Positions 13,010-25,061 are shown, numbered from the stretch's first letter. The stretch: DNA of 64,000 nucleotides from Blastobasis lacticolella (GCA_905147135.1 LR990055.1:4279001-4343000), one strand, 5' to 3'. A program made the numbers and translations. Notes: generated by a model from the letters alone, not told the origin.

Positions 13010-13395
13010 TTCGACAGGTGGGCTCTGGCGTCTTAGCGTCAACATGCCGGTTTTGCTCTTGCGTGCGAGGGCCTGGGGTTCGCCTTGACCATGATCCAGG
13101 ATCGAAGAAATTAGATAATAAAATTAGAGCGACTGAGATCTAATCTCCGTGACCCTCTTAACAGGGAAACCTGACCACAATGGATCAAGGTTCACATTCA
13201 GTCGCCTGAATGTATAGTAATGTTTTCCCTCACCGTAAAATCATCGGTTAGTATTCAATACTCTGTACTACGACGGCAACAATGCACATTAACTCAGAAA
13301 AGGTTATTGGGACATGGCGGCACTGGGGCTCAAACTCGTTGCCTCGCGCTTACGAGTCGGACCTGTTAGCCATTAGGCCACCGACGACGCTCCAC
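13010..13395 (-). mobile_element. tRNA-derived SINE (family A), near full length
   Basis: Read on the minus strand it starts with a tRNA-like head (GCGTCGGTGGCCTAATGGCT, then a GGTCCGACTCG-type A-box region and a TTCG-containing B-box region). The body carries AACTCAG, GTATTGAATACTAACC and the GTGAGGG segment, and the tail ends in the GGATCATGGTCAAGGCGAACC region. The same order of blocks recurs at 37698-37975 and 44545-44875. It is a SINE rather than a functional tRNA because the acceptor and anticodon arms are degenerate. Confidence 0.75.
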
Positions 13396-13489
13396 TTACC
13401 ATGGTGCTCGTTCTGCTCGTTTGTCACTGAGTAAAATAATAATATAATCCAACCCCAAGAAAAAGTCTAACATATACTCAAATATTTTC

Positions 13490-13660
13490 TAAACTACTTA
13501 ACCGATTTTATTGAAACAAATCTAAGAACCATCTCGATTAAACTGACTTTCAAACAAAGAAAACCGCATCTTAATCGGTCCATTCGTTCGGAAGCTTCGA
13601 CGCCACAGACAGACACACAGATACACACGTCAAACTTATAACACTCCTCTTTTTTCGCCG
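13490..13660 (+). repeat. dispersed repeat (retroelement 3' fragment)
   Basis: Contains the motif order CTTAACCGATTTTATTGAAAC, AAGAACCATCTCGATTAA, then AGACAGACACACAGATACACACGTCAAAC. Related fragments lie at 2220-2290, 19540-19690, 36010-36120, 45225-45310 and 46080-46290. They match a very common arthropod retroelement tail. No coding. Confidence 0.5.
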
Positions 13661-14029
13661 CAGGTTAAAAAGCACAAAATTGCACTACTGATGTATGTAG
13701 CCGCGCCCTAACGCTCATAAGGCGGCGCTGGAGCGGATTTCAAAAATTACGTTTCTTGCGATCAGCGGATTGTCATTAATTTTTATGACCTGCACGTTGG
13801 CGGCGAAACCTAGCCCAAGCCAAGACCTGCCTTTAGACCTGGCAGCTGTGGACCTAGATTTTCCAGTTAGAATCGTTAGGTATAGGTACTAGTTGTGCTA
13901 GGATACTCTTTTAATAGCACAGCAATGAGATGAGTAAGATAACCTTCTTGCGGTTTATGACGACTTCTTGAAAATACTTCTCGAAAAGACGACTTGTTTT
14001 TGTAAAGTGGTGGTATGCTATAACTGAGG

Positions 14030-14110
14030 TTGTGGGTGACAGTTACCGCTTACCATCTGGTGAGCTACCTGCTCACAGTAACTTTTAAAATACTACTTAC
14101 ACAAAATAGA
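14030..14110 (+). repeat. dispersed repeat fragment
   Basis: GTTGTGGGTGACAGTTACCG followed by CTTACCATCTGGTGAGC and CTGCTC. This is the same block as at 7366-7440 and 62955-63045. Confidence 0.5.
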
Positions 14111-14689
14111 GATAAAGAAAAACAAGGACCGCCATCAACATTTTAAGATATCAGGTCAGATTTTATACACAGATCGCCGTATTTTATACTAAAATTTAGG
14201 TATTTTATGTAGTCAAAGTAGTTTGGCCAGCACTATGGCCTAAAAAGTATGGAGTTTATAACACGAATTGCGAATCGAGTGTTACAGGCTGAAATAACTT
14301 ACCGATAGAAAATCGTCAGAAAATCTCCGACCAAGTAGAAGTTCAGCTCTGCCGTTTTAATATGAAATATTTTGTTGTATGAAACCTGGGATAGATTAGC
14401 TGAAAATAGGGTCGTCAAAATACGAGATATAAAATTTAAATTTTAGTTCGAAAGCTTAGGGTGGATGATGAGGCTGAAGATGGCAGGCCCTAGGGGGTCT
14501 CCTTGTTGGCAACAGAAGAAAATTTATTATTTTGTAAGAAAAGGTCAGAGGGGTACTATAACATTGCCAAATTAGGTATGGATAAATACTAGGAACTGTG
14601 TTGGAACTTCTCTTAGCATAGAGCCACGGCAAACGGAATTGAACACATTATTTACGTCTAATTTGAGTATAATTTTGCTTTTAAAATTT

Positions 14690-14870
14690 GGGCATGGGCA
14701 AGGACAGTTGGCTCCCACAAGGTGGACCAACGACCTGGTATATGTCACAGGTACCTGCTGAATGCGGAAGGTACAGGACGGCCCTTTGTGGAAATCTCGG
14801 ACGAGGCCTATGCCCAGTAGTGTTCATCTTTCGGCTGATATGATGATGGACAGCTGCTTCACATCCACCC
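14690..14870 (+). pseudogene. RTE-type reverse transcriptase, C-terminal remnant
   Basis: Read on the plus strand with one internal stop, the translation gives the typical RTE tail APTRWTNDLVYVTGTC*MRK followed by PLWKS. Repeated GATGATG follows immediately, the usual 3' end of lepidopteran RTE copies. Only the last roughly 50 residues survive. Dead element fragment. Confidence 0.65.
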
Positions 14871-16600
14871 TTGCTGACAAAACCCAACTGTATGGGTTGA
14901 AATTTTGATTCTAAAATAGGATGACAATGCTGCAAAAAAATTTCGGAAGCTCTGAAGGTGGAGCCAATAATGTCGCATTGGACGTACGCTTCCATCCTTT
15001 TAATCAAGCGCGCAAAGGTTGGCAGCGTACAGCGTCGCCGTAACTTATCCGTTTACCTTACCTCCAAGCATCATGTTCACAAGCCCAGTCAAGCTGAGGA
15101 GACAAGCACGAAGCCGGTATGCACGGTAACAGGTCTTTTAAGTGTAGCGGTGAAATGCCGTCGTGGCCGACTGCAGATCCGTTGTTAAACGACACAACTG
15201 CGGCCAGAACGGTAACATCATCATCATATACTGAATAGTTGGACGGAATTGGACGTTGGAGAGCTGGATAAAATAACTATGATCTGTCCAGACTGCCTTG
15301 TCGTATTTGGTGTAGAAACAATAACTAAAAATCACGACATTGTGTATCAATCAGGCTACGTAGCGTACCCTGTATATAGATGTCTTGAATTATATTAGAA
15401 ACACATAGAATATGAATTCAACGAATACTGCTGCAAATTATGCATTAAGATGGAGCATCTATCAGTAAGAGTATTTTCTAAATAGGCTTGTTACTTACAA
15501 GTACAATTACCAAGTAAAGAAATTATGTTGTCATTTCAAGTTTACCAGCTGGTTAAATTATACGAGTGAAATATCGCTTCACTGGTTAAATAATTATGGG
15601 TAGCTCGCAAGATAAATATCGACTATTAAATTACTGATGACCATAGAAATTAAGGGCATATGTATGTCGCCATACAATATGTTCTGTGTGTGTCAAGCTC
15701 ATTAGGAACCGTGCAATTTGCAGCTATTTATTTTAATATTTTACCCACTGACTTTATATTTAATCTGAATAGGTATTTAATTACAATTTGTATACGTTAT
15801 TGCCTCTGGTCACAGCTCTAGTGTTGGTACTTACGTTGAAGTAGAATTTAGCAAATAAGTATGCCCATTCAATTTTTAATTTCTATAGGCATTAGTCAAA
15901 CTCAGTTACCTACCTATATTTTAGTCCCGTGTTTAACTGAAAACTACTTTGGCAATTTGAACAGGGATTATGAACATTTTCAATTTTCGTAGTTTTACAC
16001 CGTATGAGTATTTCCATCCATCGCCATTTTGAACTTTTGAAATTCCAGATTCAGTATTATGTAGGTACACCCAGATAAGTGCTTTAACTTAATTACTTTA
16101 GTCCCTTACCTATGTAATGTAGGTACCTATGTATATCTGCATTTGTTAGTAGGATCCCCAACAGCCTGTAACAAGCTACAGCTGGACTTGGGCCTCCTCC
16201 AAATAATGCAGGGTTTTGCCACAATCTCCACGCTTGTTTCTAGTAGTTAATTGACATTTATTACCTGCCAAGTTATAAGCTACGAACGATTTGTTTCTTC
16301 TGTGAAGTGGCTAGTCTGAATGGAGTAGGTAATATTTGACTACCTATAAGTTTATGTGATGAATGTATATTACGTAAATGCAATATCTACACGTACATCC
16401 ATGTAGGTAAGCCAGAATAAGAATAGCAGCCCAGGCCGTTGTCGGAGTCAATTTATTGAAACGGTTTAGCAAACAGTTCTTCTTTAGGAAACAAAAAGCG
16501 ACACTTTTTCATCGTCGAATTATACGGAATCCGAAATGTTGTGTTTAAGAACAGGTTCAACACAGGGTCGTCCGTAGACGGGGGGCTGAGTAATAAACAT
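14871..16600. other. gene-free stretch
   Basis: No supportable gene. A repeat scrap at 16150-16240 (GGACTTGGGCCTCCTCCAAA, then CCACAATCTCCACGCTTG) belongs to the family seen complete at 44935-45200. Otherwise AT-rich. Confidence 0.4.
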
Positions 16601-16639
16601 TTTTGTTATTATATTACTCATCCATAGATGTGTTCCTAA

Positions 16640-16825
16640 ATCAACAGCTCGTAGAACCGATGGGGCGGAAAGGTTCTGGAGTGGTCAAAGGTCCCCAAGA
16701 GATAGACGGACGACATCGTGAAGGTGATAGGAAGCCGCTAGATGCAATGGACACAGAGTCGATCCGTGTGGAAGGCGTGGGACGTGGCTTATGTTCAGCA
16801 GAAGACGTCCCCAGGAATTACCAGA
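16640..16825 (+). pseudogene. RTE-type reverse transcriptase, C-terminal remnant
   Basis: One frame with two stops reads WGGKVLEWSK, then TDDIVKVIGSR, then MQWTQSRSVWKAWDVAYVQQ. This is the characteristic end of RTE-like Pol proteins. It is a degraded fragment in a different place and with different damage from the one at 14690, so it is an independent insertion. Confidence 0.75.
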
Positions 16826-17887
16826 TGCTCCGTATTTTACGGGTTACCCCGTTGTTCAGGCTATAAGAAATAATAAAGAAACCCGTAATTGCGATAACAA
16901 AATACGGAATAAAAAAAATTAAGACCTACACAAAACACTGCTGTTTTGTCTCCCGTAAAAAATCGAATACCCGTAGGTATTATTTATGCTGGTAACCCTT
17001 AAATCAAGAAGTGACAGCTCGCAACCATACCCGCGGCTGAGATGATTATGATGATGGCCTAATAACTCAATAAGTTGGCTGTTAATAAAAAATACAACAG
17101 CCAACAGCCTATAAGACTTCTCCAGCCAGTCTATAAGACCAGCATTGTGGTACGCGTGAACTCAGGATAGAGTATACTTACGCCGCATGTCCATGTCCTT
17201 TCTTTACTTCTGAGGGCACGATAAGCCATCGATCCCGGTTGCTACCGATTGACACCCGTCGTCATAAGACACGTCGCTTCGGAGACCCTTGGGCGGCTCG
17301 AAACCCCTGCACCAAAACTGTTGAGCATTGAACAAGCTCAGCAATTTTGCGGGCTCAGCACGTCCAGGGTGTTCCCAAGGGTAGGTGAACTGGGAACGGG
17401 TTATCAATGAAACCAGTCGAAGTTCACATTCAAAAAAGGTATATTAAAATTTACATCATAAAGTATATGAATAACGGAGAATGTCACGAATTTCTGTATT
17501 TAGTTAGGCTAAAAACACCCTAAGTACGGCCCAGTCGCAGCGGATAGTTTTTTCTCAACCGGCCCGTTGACAACAAAGCGCGGTGTCCATTTAAAATTTT
17601 AATTCTACTTCATGTTTAAATCCCGTTGGGCTCGGATGGGGATTCGTCAATATTGGACACAAACGTCACTTTGCGACCCAAAAAGCGGGGACGCAACGAA
17701 ACAGGCAGTTTTGTAGCGCATTTGGTTTTTAAATTGTAGCAAAAATATGTTGTAGATGTGTTGGTCCAGACACAGTGTAGGGTCCCGTTGTTGCTGTTAT
17801 AATGCTTATAGTTGATTAGATACCAGTGCCTACTTACTAAAAAATATTATATTACCTAAGTAAGTACAAAGTTATAACTGCTAGCAC
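16826..17887. other. gene-free stretch with possible LINE tail
   Basis: 17200-17410 read on the minus strand carries ATCGATGGCTTATCGTGCCC, resembling a common lepidopteran LINE 3' region. The assignment is weak. No host gene seen. Confidence 0.35.
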
Positions 17888-18060
17888 GTCAGCAACGTGA
17901 GTCATTCAATGGTTAACATTAAATGTTAATTGCGTCTACCACGCAATAAGTCTCGGGTTCGATTCTCGGCCCAACGGACATTGAATTGACGAATTTTAAT
18001 TTCTGTTACGGGTCTGAGTTTTATATTATGTGTAACTTTAATTTTATTTTGTTATTTTAA
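17888..18060 (+). mobile_element. tRNA-derived SINE (family B), diverged
   Basis: The tRNA-like head has a degenerate A-box and a recognisable B-box (GGGTTCGATTCTCGG), followed by GACGAATTTTAATTTCTGTTA and CGGGTCTGAG. The same block order is seen at 18908, 19197 and, inverted, at 38521. Confidence 0.65.
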
Positions 18061-18439
18061 GTTGTAGGTACACTTATCTAAGAGGAGGGGCCAGGAGGTC
18101 CATAACACAGGTTAACCTAGTTTGGACTCCAATCTCCCAATCCACTATTTGATATTTTAAATGTCTTCGTAAATTATTATTTTTGGGAGAAAATAAATAA
18201 ATACAAATATAAACGGTGGCTTTAGCCCACAACTTTGTCCGCATGGACCACTTTTTACGTTTTCTCGTTCCTTTCTGCAATATCTAATCTGTATCAACAC
18301 GCCAAAAATAAGGTGGTGGATATTGGTATGAACCTTTTTATGAAACCATACAAATTTTTCACCCCCTATTTGACCCACTCAGAGGGCGAATTTTCAAAAA
18401 TCAATTCTTACTGCTTAATTAAGAAACTCCCATTCATTT

Positions 18440-18905
18440 GCTCTCTTCTTGAGCCTCTCGCGGGATCTCTTTTCTAATACCTGTTTCCCATGGGGGCTTA
18501 CGCAGCACGGGACCACACCCAGCGCAGGCGAGCCCCTTCAATCTTGTCCGCGATATCTTTAACGCCAAGACTGTGAGCGCCGGCCGGTCTCGCAGCCATA
18601 AGCGTTACAGGTGTAATTATGCTCTTGTTTATAAGCCCCTTGAGTTTCATAGGGATTTTAGGGTCACAGGTGACTGCCGTGAGCTCCCGCCATTTAGCTC
18701 ATTCTGGGGAGATAGATAAGTACAGGACTTGACATCGGGACCGATAATTTAATCCGGTCTCATGCAGCACGGTTCCCGAGATATTTGAATTTATCAGTTC
18801 TATTGACAGCTTCGTTCTCTATATGGAATTGGATGTTTTCAAGATTCGCACTGCAGCTAGCCATGTAGCCTACTCTGTTCTGACAACGTTCTGTTCTTCT
18901 GTGTT
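18440..18905 (-). pseudogene. non-LTR reverse transcriptase fragment (RTE/Craft-like)
   Basis: Across two or three minus-strand frames the translation shows, in order, NRTDKFKYLGN, LINKSIITPVTLMAARPAG, and LGVKDIADKIEGARLRWVWS. These are blocks of the C-terminal half of RTE-like Pol proteins (the FKYLG block, the thumb region and the RLRW.GHV tail). Frameshifts and stops separate the blocks, so it is dead. A SINE (18908 onward) sits directly at its 5' side. Confidence 0.7.
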
Positions 18906-18907
18906 TT

Positions 18908-19152
18908 GACGACCTGAGTGGTTCAATGGTCTGCCACGCAAGAGGTCCCGGGTTCGATTCCCGGCCGGGCAGAAATTGAAATGATGAATTTTAATTTCAG
19001 TTACGGGTCTGGGTGTTCTATGTATAATAAGTATGTATTTAAAAAGTATTTAAGTAGTATATCAGTTATCTAGACCCATAGTACAAGCTTTGCTCAGTTT
19101 GGGGCTAGATGGCGCTGTGTGAATTTGTCCACGAATATTTATTTATTTATTT
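18908..19152 (+). mobile_element. tRNA-derived SINE (family B)
   Basis: The best-preserved head in the window: GACGACCTGAGTGGTTCAAT, then CTGCCACGCAAGAGGTC, then a perfect B-box GGGTTCGATTCCCGG. The body is ATGATGAATTTTAATTTCAG, and the tail is CTTTGCTCAGTTTGGGGCTA ending in a (TATTTATT)n tail. The head is shorter than a real tRNA and has no closed acceptor stem. Confidence 0.75.
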
Positions 19153-19196
19153 AACGTTCAGCTTCAAACCCCGGTTTACTAGCACTAGCGGTTTGA

Positions 19197-19436
19197 CGAC
19201 CTGAGTGGTTCAGTGGTCAACATGCCGGTCTGCCACGCAAAAGGTCCTAAGCCAAGGGAGCCATGTCTAGAATTACCACTGAGAGAGCATCAAGTGCCTG
19301 GTTTGCCTATGTTTTTAAAAGTAGGTATGTATATGAGTAGTTTATCAGTTATCTAGCACCCATAAGCTTTGCTTACTTTGGGGCTAGATAGCGTAGTGTA
19401 AGTATATATCGTCCAAGCCTATTATTTATTTATTTA
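19197..19436 (+). mobile_element. tRNA-derived SINE (family B), body partly replaced
   Basis: It begins with the same GACGACCTGAGTGGTTCAGT head and has the longer GGTCAACATGCCGGTCTGCC version. After the head, 19250-19310 diverges from the family. It ends with the same CTTTGCTTACTTTGGGGCTA block and a TATTTATT tail. It lies about 45 bp after the previous copy in the same orientation. Confidence 0.65.
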
Positions 19437-19539
19437 GCACGAGAGTTCTGTCAGGACCATTAGCAAGGAAATGGAATAATTTCAGAGGTGGGTTTTCCTT
19501 CAAAACCACCGACGCAAAAAGAGGGGCGTTAGTTTGACG

Positions 19540-19690
19540 TGTGTATCGTGGCACAATCTCCCTATGGGCTGGACCGATTTCGATGCGGTTTCTTTCATTT
19601 GGAAGCCAGTTGAATCTGTGGTTCTTAGCTTTTTGAATAAAACCCTTTCAGTTGTTTAGAAGATTTAATTTTTGGCACTATTACCACTTT
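19540..19690 (+). repeat. dispersed retroelement-tail repeat
   Basis: Contains TTGACGTGTGTATCGTGGCA, then GGACCGATTTCGATGCGGTT, TTTGGAAGCCAGTTGAATCT and GGTTCTTAGC. It is related to 46080-46290 and 13490-13660. Confidence 0.5.
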
Positions 19691-19744
19691 AACCCCTTTC
19701 AAGTTTACCATAAGTACGTACATACCCTAAAGTAAATGAATAAA

Positions 19745-20262
19745 TTAGAACATTCGAAAATTTTTTTTGACACAGGGAAATGCATTACGCATTCCCACCC
19801 TTTGGGGACGGAGTGGGATATGTGGGACTCCTGCCAGTAACAAAATTCCCAGCAGTCTACCCACTAAATCCCTGCGGTTCACCCTCATCGCCTGAGTAGA
19901 AGGGATCTTGGGATCAGCATAGAGAGGTAGGGCATAGCGGGGTATCCCGTTTGAATTGGAGCCGCCCGACTGGAGCAGTACCTCCACCTTACAGAATACC
20001 GCAGCTAAACAATACTCTTTTAAATAGTATTGTGTTTCTGCCGGTGAGTAAGGTTTCTAGAGCTCCATGGGGTGGGAATTTGGGGAACCGTGGCTTTGGC
20101 AGTGGAGGAATATTTGCCATTTTGCTGCCAGAGTAAGGTGTTATAGAGGTGGGCAACGCATTGGCGATAGTCTCGGTGTTGCTAATGTTTATAGGCAGTA
20201 GTGACCACTTTCCATCAGGTGGCCCGCTTGCCTGTTTGCCTATCGTATGACATAAAAAAAAA
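19745..20262 (+). mobile_element. non-autonomous element, copy of the 12.5-kb family
   Basis: 19925-20262 matches 12664-12975 nearly block for block. The shared blocks are GGTAGGGCATAGCGGGGTAT, GCCGCCCGACTGG, CTTACAGAATACCG, TGTTTCTGCCGGTGAGTAAG, TTTGGGGAACCGTG and CCACTTTCCATCAGGTGGCC. It ends in an A-tract at 20251-20262. It lies immediately 3' of the R1-clade remnant. Confidence 0.6.
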
Positions 20263-20383
20263 AAACTTAGCCCGGCACTAGGATCCTTCCGGCAAGTGCT
20301 CACCTACGTGGCGGGCACGACAGGCTCCCCTGTTGGCGGGGGAGCGTTGATAATAACCGGGAAGTCCGGACTATTCCCATCAC

Positions 20384-23300
20384 TCAGAGGCAGAGACAGT
20401 TGCAATGCCGCCGCGGGTGTCCCCACACTCCACCGGGGGCGGTATGGCGGTTATAGAACCGTCTTCTTCCCCCCCTTCTCTGTCTGTGGAGCGAATCTGC
20501 CCGAGCGTCTTCCTCCCTCTCCCGCTCCGCGGCCTCCTTCTGGGACATTACATCCTCGCAGAAGGAGGCCATGACACTCCAGGCCTCTTCACTTCCGAGC
20601 ATAGCGTAAACTACACTCGGAAGTGAGAGGTCAGTTCCGACCTCTATAATGAGGGCGCGACGTTGCGTAGCCCAACTAGGGCACACTGCGTGAGTGTGCT
20701 CTGGTGTGTCCTCCGCAGAGCCACAACTGTGACACCCCGGTGACCCCTCTCGTCCAATTCGGTGCAGGAATGTCCCGAAACAGCCATGTCCCGTTAACAT
20801 CTGCACCAATCGGAACGAGAGGAAACCGTGTCGCCTCTCAAGCCATCCCTCCAGGACTGGACTGACAGCGTAAATCGTGCGCCGGCCCGATAGGGCATTG
20901 GCTAAGTCCGAGGTCCAGTGCTGCACCAGGTCCTTCCTAATCTCGCTCATAATCGCGTCTCTTTCTTCAGGAGTCGGGTGCTCATTTCGCGCATTTTGCT
21001 CCGCCATCCAGTGATAGACGGCGGATAGCACCCCTGCCTCCAACTCCCATGGGGGAGTGCCTGCCTATGCGCAAGCCGCCGCGAAGCTTACGGTTCGGTA
21101 GGCTCTCACAGCCCGCTGTGCGATAGCCCGTTGGGGCCTACGGAGGAGCGTCACGTTCTTCCCTTTGTGAATGGGGATCTTCCCAAATGGGGGCGCCGTA
21201 TAAAGCCATACTCTTCAATACGCCGGCGTAGAGTCACCTGCACTGCGCACTTGGTCCTCCTAAGTTCGGGAGGAGCCAACTAAAGGCGTCTGCGGCTTTT
21301 AGGAGCCTGGAAGCCAGCCCACTAAAGTGAGGGCCGAAGTTCCACCTGTGATCTAGTGTAAATGTTTCATTTGGGAAACGAACTTACAATGTTTCATTTG
21401 TTTCATTTCGGGTCGACGAAGTGAGGATCGAGGTTAACATTGAAAATGAAACATTTGGGCCTTGACCTTAACGGATGTGCATCCGGAGGTGCACGTCGCC
21501 GAGGTCCATTAAAAATATGGCCTCGGTTTTCTCCAGTGCCACAGACAGTCCCAGGGACGGATCCTGCCCACCACCAGATCCTCCAGCCTCGGCCAGTTCT
21601 CCCTCTCACTCTGTAGTTCTTCCGCGTGGCAGTTGCTGAAGTTTCATCGGCGTAACACAAAACGTCATTTCCTTGGAGAAGAACACCACGTAAGACCCAA
21701 TTGTATTCTAAATTCCACAGTCTCGACCCTGTACCGCTTTAACACACCATCCCTGTTGGCGTAAAGGATAAACCGGTAATCCCCCAAGCCGTTATGCCGT
21801 GTGGTGTCTGGTAGAGTAGAATAGCACCAACCCCTTACACTCGTGGGTGTCGTACAAGGCGACTAATGTTTAGAGTCAAAAGATCTAGGGTCTCCGTAAA
21901 CTGGAAAATAGGCAGCAGCGTTTTCCATTATTATGTTTGCAACACTGCGATCTCCAACCCGCCTGCCAAGCGTGGAGATTATAGCAATAACCTCCCCTTT
22001 TGTAGGAGAGGCCCAAAGTCCTGCAGTGGACTGTTATGGGCTGTGATGATGAATTTCCCAAGGCCTGCAAATACATGGGCACCCCGTGGTATCAGAGTGC
22101 CTCTAATATGGTTGAGTAGGGGATGGTGTTAAAGGCATTGGCTATATCGAGCGATACAGCCAACACCTCCCTCCCCCACCTCACTCCGAAGCCTCCAACG
22201 ACAGGCTTTTCAGCCTTGCGAGGGCGTTTATTGTTGACCGCCTGGCCCGAAATCCGTTTTGGTGGTCGGAAAGGTCAGGCCCTATATCCGATAGGTGGCT
22301 GTTGAGGCGGGAGGCGATTATGCGCTCAAACAGTTTACCTGCTTCATCCAGCATGACGAGGGGCCGGTACCCAGACGGTGAGTCTGCAGGGCAGCCTTCT
22401 TTTCTAAGAAGGCAAAGTTGCCCCTTCTTCCAAGCATCTGGGAACCTGCCGGTCGAGAAGCACAGGTCGAACAGGGCCCGAAACTGATCCTCGAGATATG
22501 TGAGTGCAATGGACAATACCCGTGCAGAGATCCCATCAGGACCCGGTGCTGTTTTCTTGGCGCGGATGCAAAGCGCGGCTGCACCGATCTCGCCTGATGT
22601 GACTGGTAGGAAGCCTTCACTCGTAAGATATGACCTAACGGGGGGATCCATGCGAGGAGGAGTAAATTGTGGTTTACACGGGAACAAGGTCCGGACCACC
22701 TCCTCCAGCAGATCAGGCTCGAGGGTTTCTGTCAGTAGGGGACCGATGGGGCGCAGCTTATTTCTTACCGCTTTATATGGTCTTCCCCATGGGTCGTTAT
22801 CGAGCCCTCAAGCATCTCTTGTCGTGACTGTCAACAGGTGGGGCGAACCAGGCTTGCACGAGGGCCGACTCGTTCGCCATTTCCCAGTTTAAATGAGAAA
22901 AGAGCCTACTTCGGAAAGTGGGACCATCCCGATCCGGATGCTCTTTGAAAACTGGAGGAGCTCTGGGCGGAAACCTCGAATACCATATAGCGGTGGTCAG
23001 ATAGGCTCTCTGCTAACTCGACTCTCCAGTTCAAAACGCGGGCGGCAAGTGTAGGGGTGGCGAACGTTAGGTCCACCACTGATCCTTCCTGCTGTCGCAC
23101 ACACGTCTGAACAGTTATCCTGTTCAAGAGGGACAAACCGGAAGTAGCCGCCCAAAGTTCGACGGCTCTCCCTCTAATATCGTTGGCTCGGTTGCCCCAG
23201 ACGACCTGCCTAACCGTGGACAGGCGCTGCTTCACCTCTGTGAGAACCCCGAGGAAATCCATAAAGTCCTGGAGAGGACGATTGGGAGAGAAATATACTC

Positions 23301-23540
23301 CCAGAAGTGCTATTTTCCCCCAGGCAGCAGCTACATATCCGGACCCCCTCTCTAAGAGCGAGAGGGGAGGGGAGTCTGTGGAGGGCCGCGATACAATTGC
23401 GACTAGGTTTTCTCGGTCGCGTAGCCATCGGCCGGTCACTGAATAGGGTTCAGTGGCCACAGCCACCCCAACGCACCACTCGACCATTACCTGGGACATT
23501 AGGTCCTGGGCAGCTCGGCAGTGGTTGAGAGAACCTCGGG
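20384..23540 (-). mobile_element. R1-clade non-LTR retrotransposon, inactivated
   Basis: Minus-strand blocks follow the order expected of R1-like Pol. The AP endonuclease (23499-22906) shows SLNHCRAAQD just upstream, then VAVATEPYSVTGR, VVWGNRAND and a final SDHRYMVFEV. The RT fingers and palm (22699-22181) show KKTAPGPDGIS and GYRPLVMLDEAGKLFE. The YADD box (about 21660) is changed to CYADETSAT. The C-terminal zinc region (21043-20384) shows LTGHGCFGTFLHRIG and CHSCGSAEDTPEHTHAVC. Frameshifts, stops, the YADD-to-YADE change and an inserted repeat (about 21785-22060) make it dead. I see no 5' UTR or ORF1: the endonuclease N-terminus starts directly beside a telomere-like repeat. Confidence 0.85.
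21785..22060 (-). repeat. dispersed repeat inserted in the R1-clade RT
   Basis: Interrupts the RT frame between YHGVPMYLQALG and the block preceding YADE. It carries CAACCCGCCTGCCAAGCGTG and GTGGGTGTCGTACAAGGCGA, which are inverted relative to the copies at 44935-45200, 34060-34180 and 27085-27255. It is therefore a later insertion than the R1 element. Confidence 0.7.
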
Positions 23541-23558
23541 ACCTAACCTAACCTAACC
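23541..23558. repeat. telomere-type (CCTAA)3 tract
   Basis: Three tandem CCTAA units, the complement of the insect telomeric repeat TTAGG, abut the 5' end of the R1-clade element. Read in the element's orientation they are (TTAGG)n. Confidence 0.8.
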
Positions 23559-25061
23559 GACAGAAAATGTCGGGTCACCCCTGACCAAGTTTACATATAA
23601 CGCCCGACGCCGCCGCCACGGATTCCAGTGACAACAATTCCGCCAGGATATTACTGTGATCCCAAAAAGAGCAAAATATAGGCCTGTATACTTAGTTGTA
23701 CTGTAACTTTTTTGGGCACCGATCATAGTTCCTCAGAACATTCCCCATTGTACAGCCGGTAGAACACACATGGAGCCCAAAGTCCCTTAGGTCTGCCAGA
23801 TGCTTGTTAGTATGGGGTCGTCGACAATTAAAACTATGTTTAGTTACTTTTTATTTTCTTTCTTCTTATTTTTTTATGCTTGTCAGGGTCAAATTAGCAG
23901 ACACATCACCTGACCTGTAACTGTCGCCTAAACATCTGCAACTCATGAATATAGGTAGCAAGTAACAAAAATGTAGACCCGCAGGTTAGTTGTCTTGTCA
24001 CTGTGAGGGCTAATGCGATTATTACACTAAATTTTGAATAAATTCAGTACCCTAAATACAAAAACAAGAAGCGTGACAGAAAATCAAAGTGGAACGTATT
24101 GCTCATACAATAAGGTTCATTTTTATATCACTATGTTGGCATCGCTCCAATTTTCAAAAGCCGTGATATGGACCTTATTTTAGTAGCAATACTTTCCACA
24201 TTGAATTGCTCTCACGCTTTTTGCTTCCGAATTTAGGCTACTGCATGTAGTCATAAGATGAGATGCCTCTTGCCTGTAATTGCAATGGCTTTTTTTTCAA
24301 ACCCGAACACGGCTGTGGTATTCACCCAAGCGGACTCAGAAGCTGTGATAGCCCAGTGGTTTAATAGTGCGGCCATGATGCGGATGTCATCGGTTCGGAC
24401 TCCATTATTTTTAAGTATTGCGACTTACCGAAATAATAGGCTGGGCTGGGTGCTTTTTTTGCACTGAAATAACAAATTGCGATAACATGCGGGTGATGGT
24501 CGATTTAAAACACGAAACTAAACCTGTAAAAATGTTTATTGTATTGAAACATACCTTCAGAATTCAGACCATTTGAAAAAAAAAAGATATTTGTTTCTTA
24601 ATTTATAAATATTTGCCAATATTTGCTAGTTAGTATTGTAACATAACTTCAGATCATTAAAACAAAGTGATTTGATTTTTAATTTATAAATGGCTGTTTA
24701 CAATACAATAGTAATAAACGTAAGTTTAAACCTAATTATAAGATGAGTAATTAATAACAAAATAAATGTAAATAATACTGAAACACGATGTCGGCAAAAG
24801 GACTTCTACTGTTTACTAACAGTTAGAAGATGAGAAGTCGAACATATTTTATTGTAGAATCGCGCAGTCCACAAGTACAGTCAGCTGCAGCGTGATGAAC
24901 CCCTCTAACATACAATAAATGTATGGTCAGGTCGCTCTCTGCAGCCGACTGTACCACTGCATAGCATTATAATAGTATCTGGATGTGTGCTTGAAACTGA
25001 GGACTTGTCTAACTGGAGGTCCTTGGATGAGGTCCTGCAGTGGCCAGTTGAGGTTGAGGAC
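23559..25061. other. gene-free stretch downstream of the SMYD4-like gene
   Basis: No host gene. Repeat scraps lie at 23880-24020 and at 24310-24345 (GGTATTCACCCAAGCGGACT, a motif also at 44400 and, inverted, relevant to 63485). Possible poly(A) signals for the minus-strand gene lie in the AT-rich 24590-24900 segment. Confidence 0.4.

Noticed and set aside
18908..18975. Possible tRNA gene with a perfect B-box
   Set aside because: No closed acceptor stem or anticodon arm, and the same head recurs with a shared SINE body at 19197 and 38521.
22302..22892. Plus-strand frames of 61-130 residues
   Set aside because: Shadows of the minus-strand R1-clade Pol.
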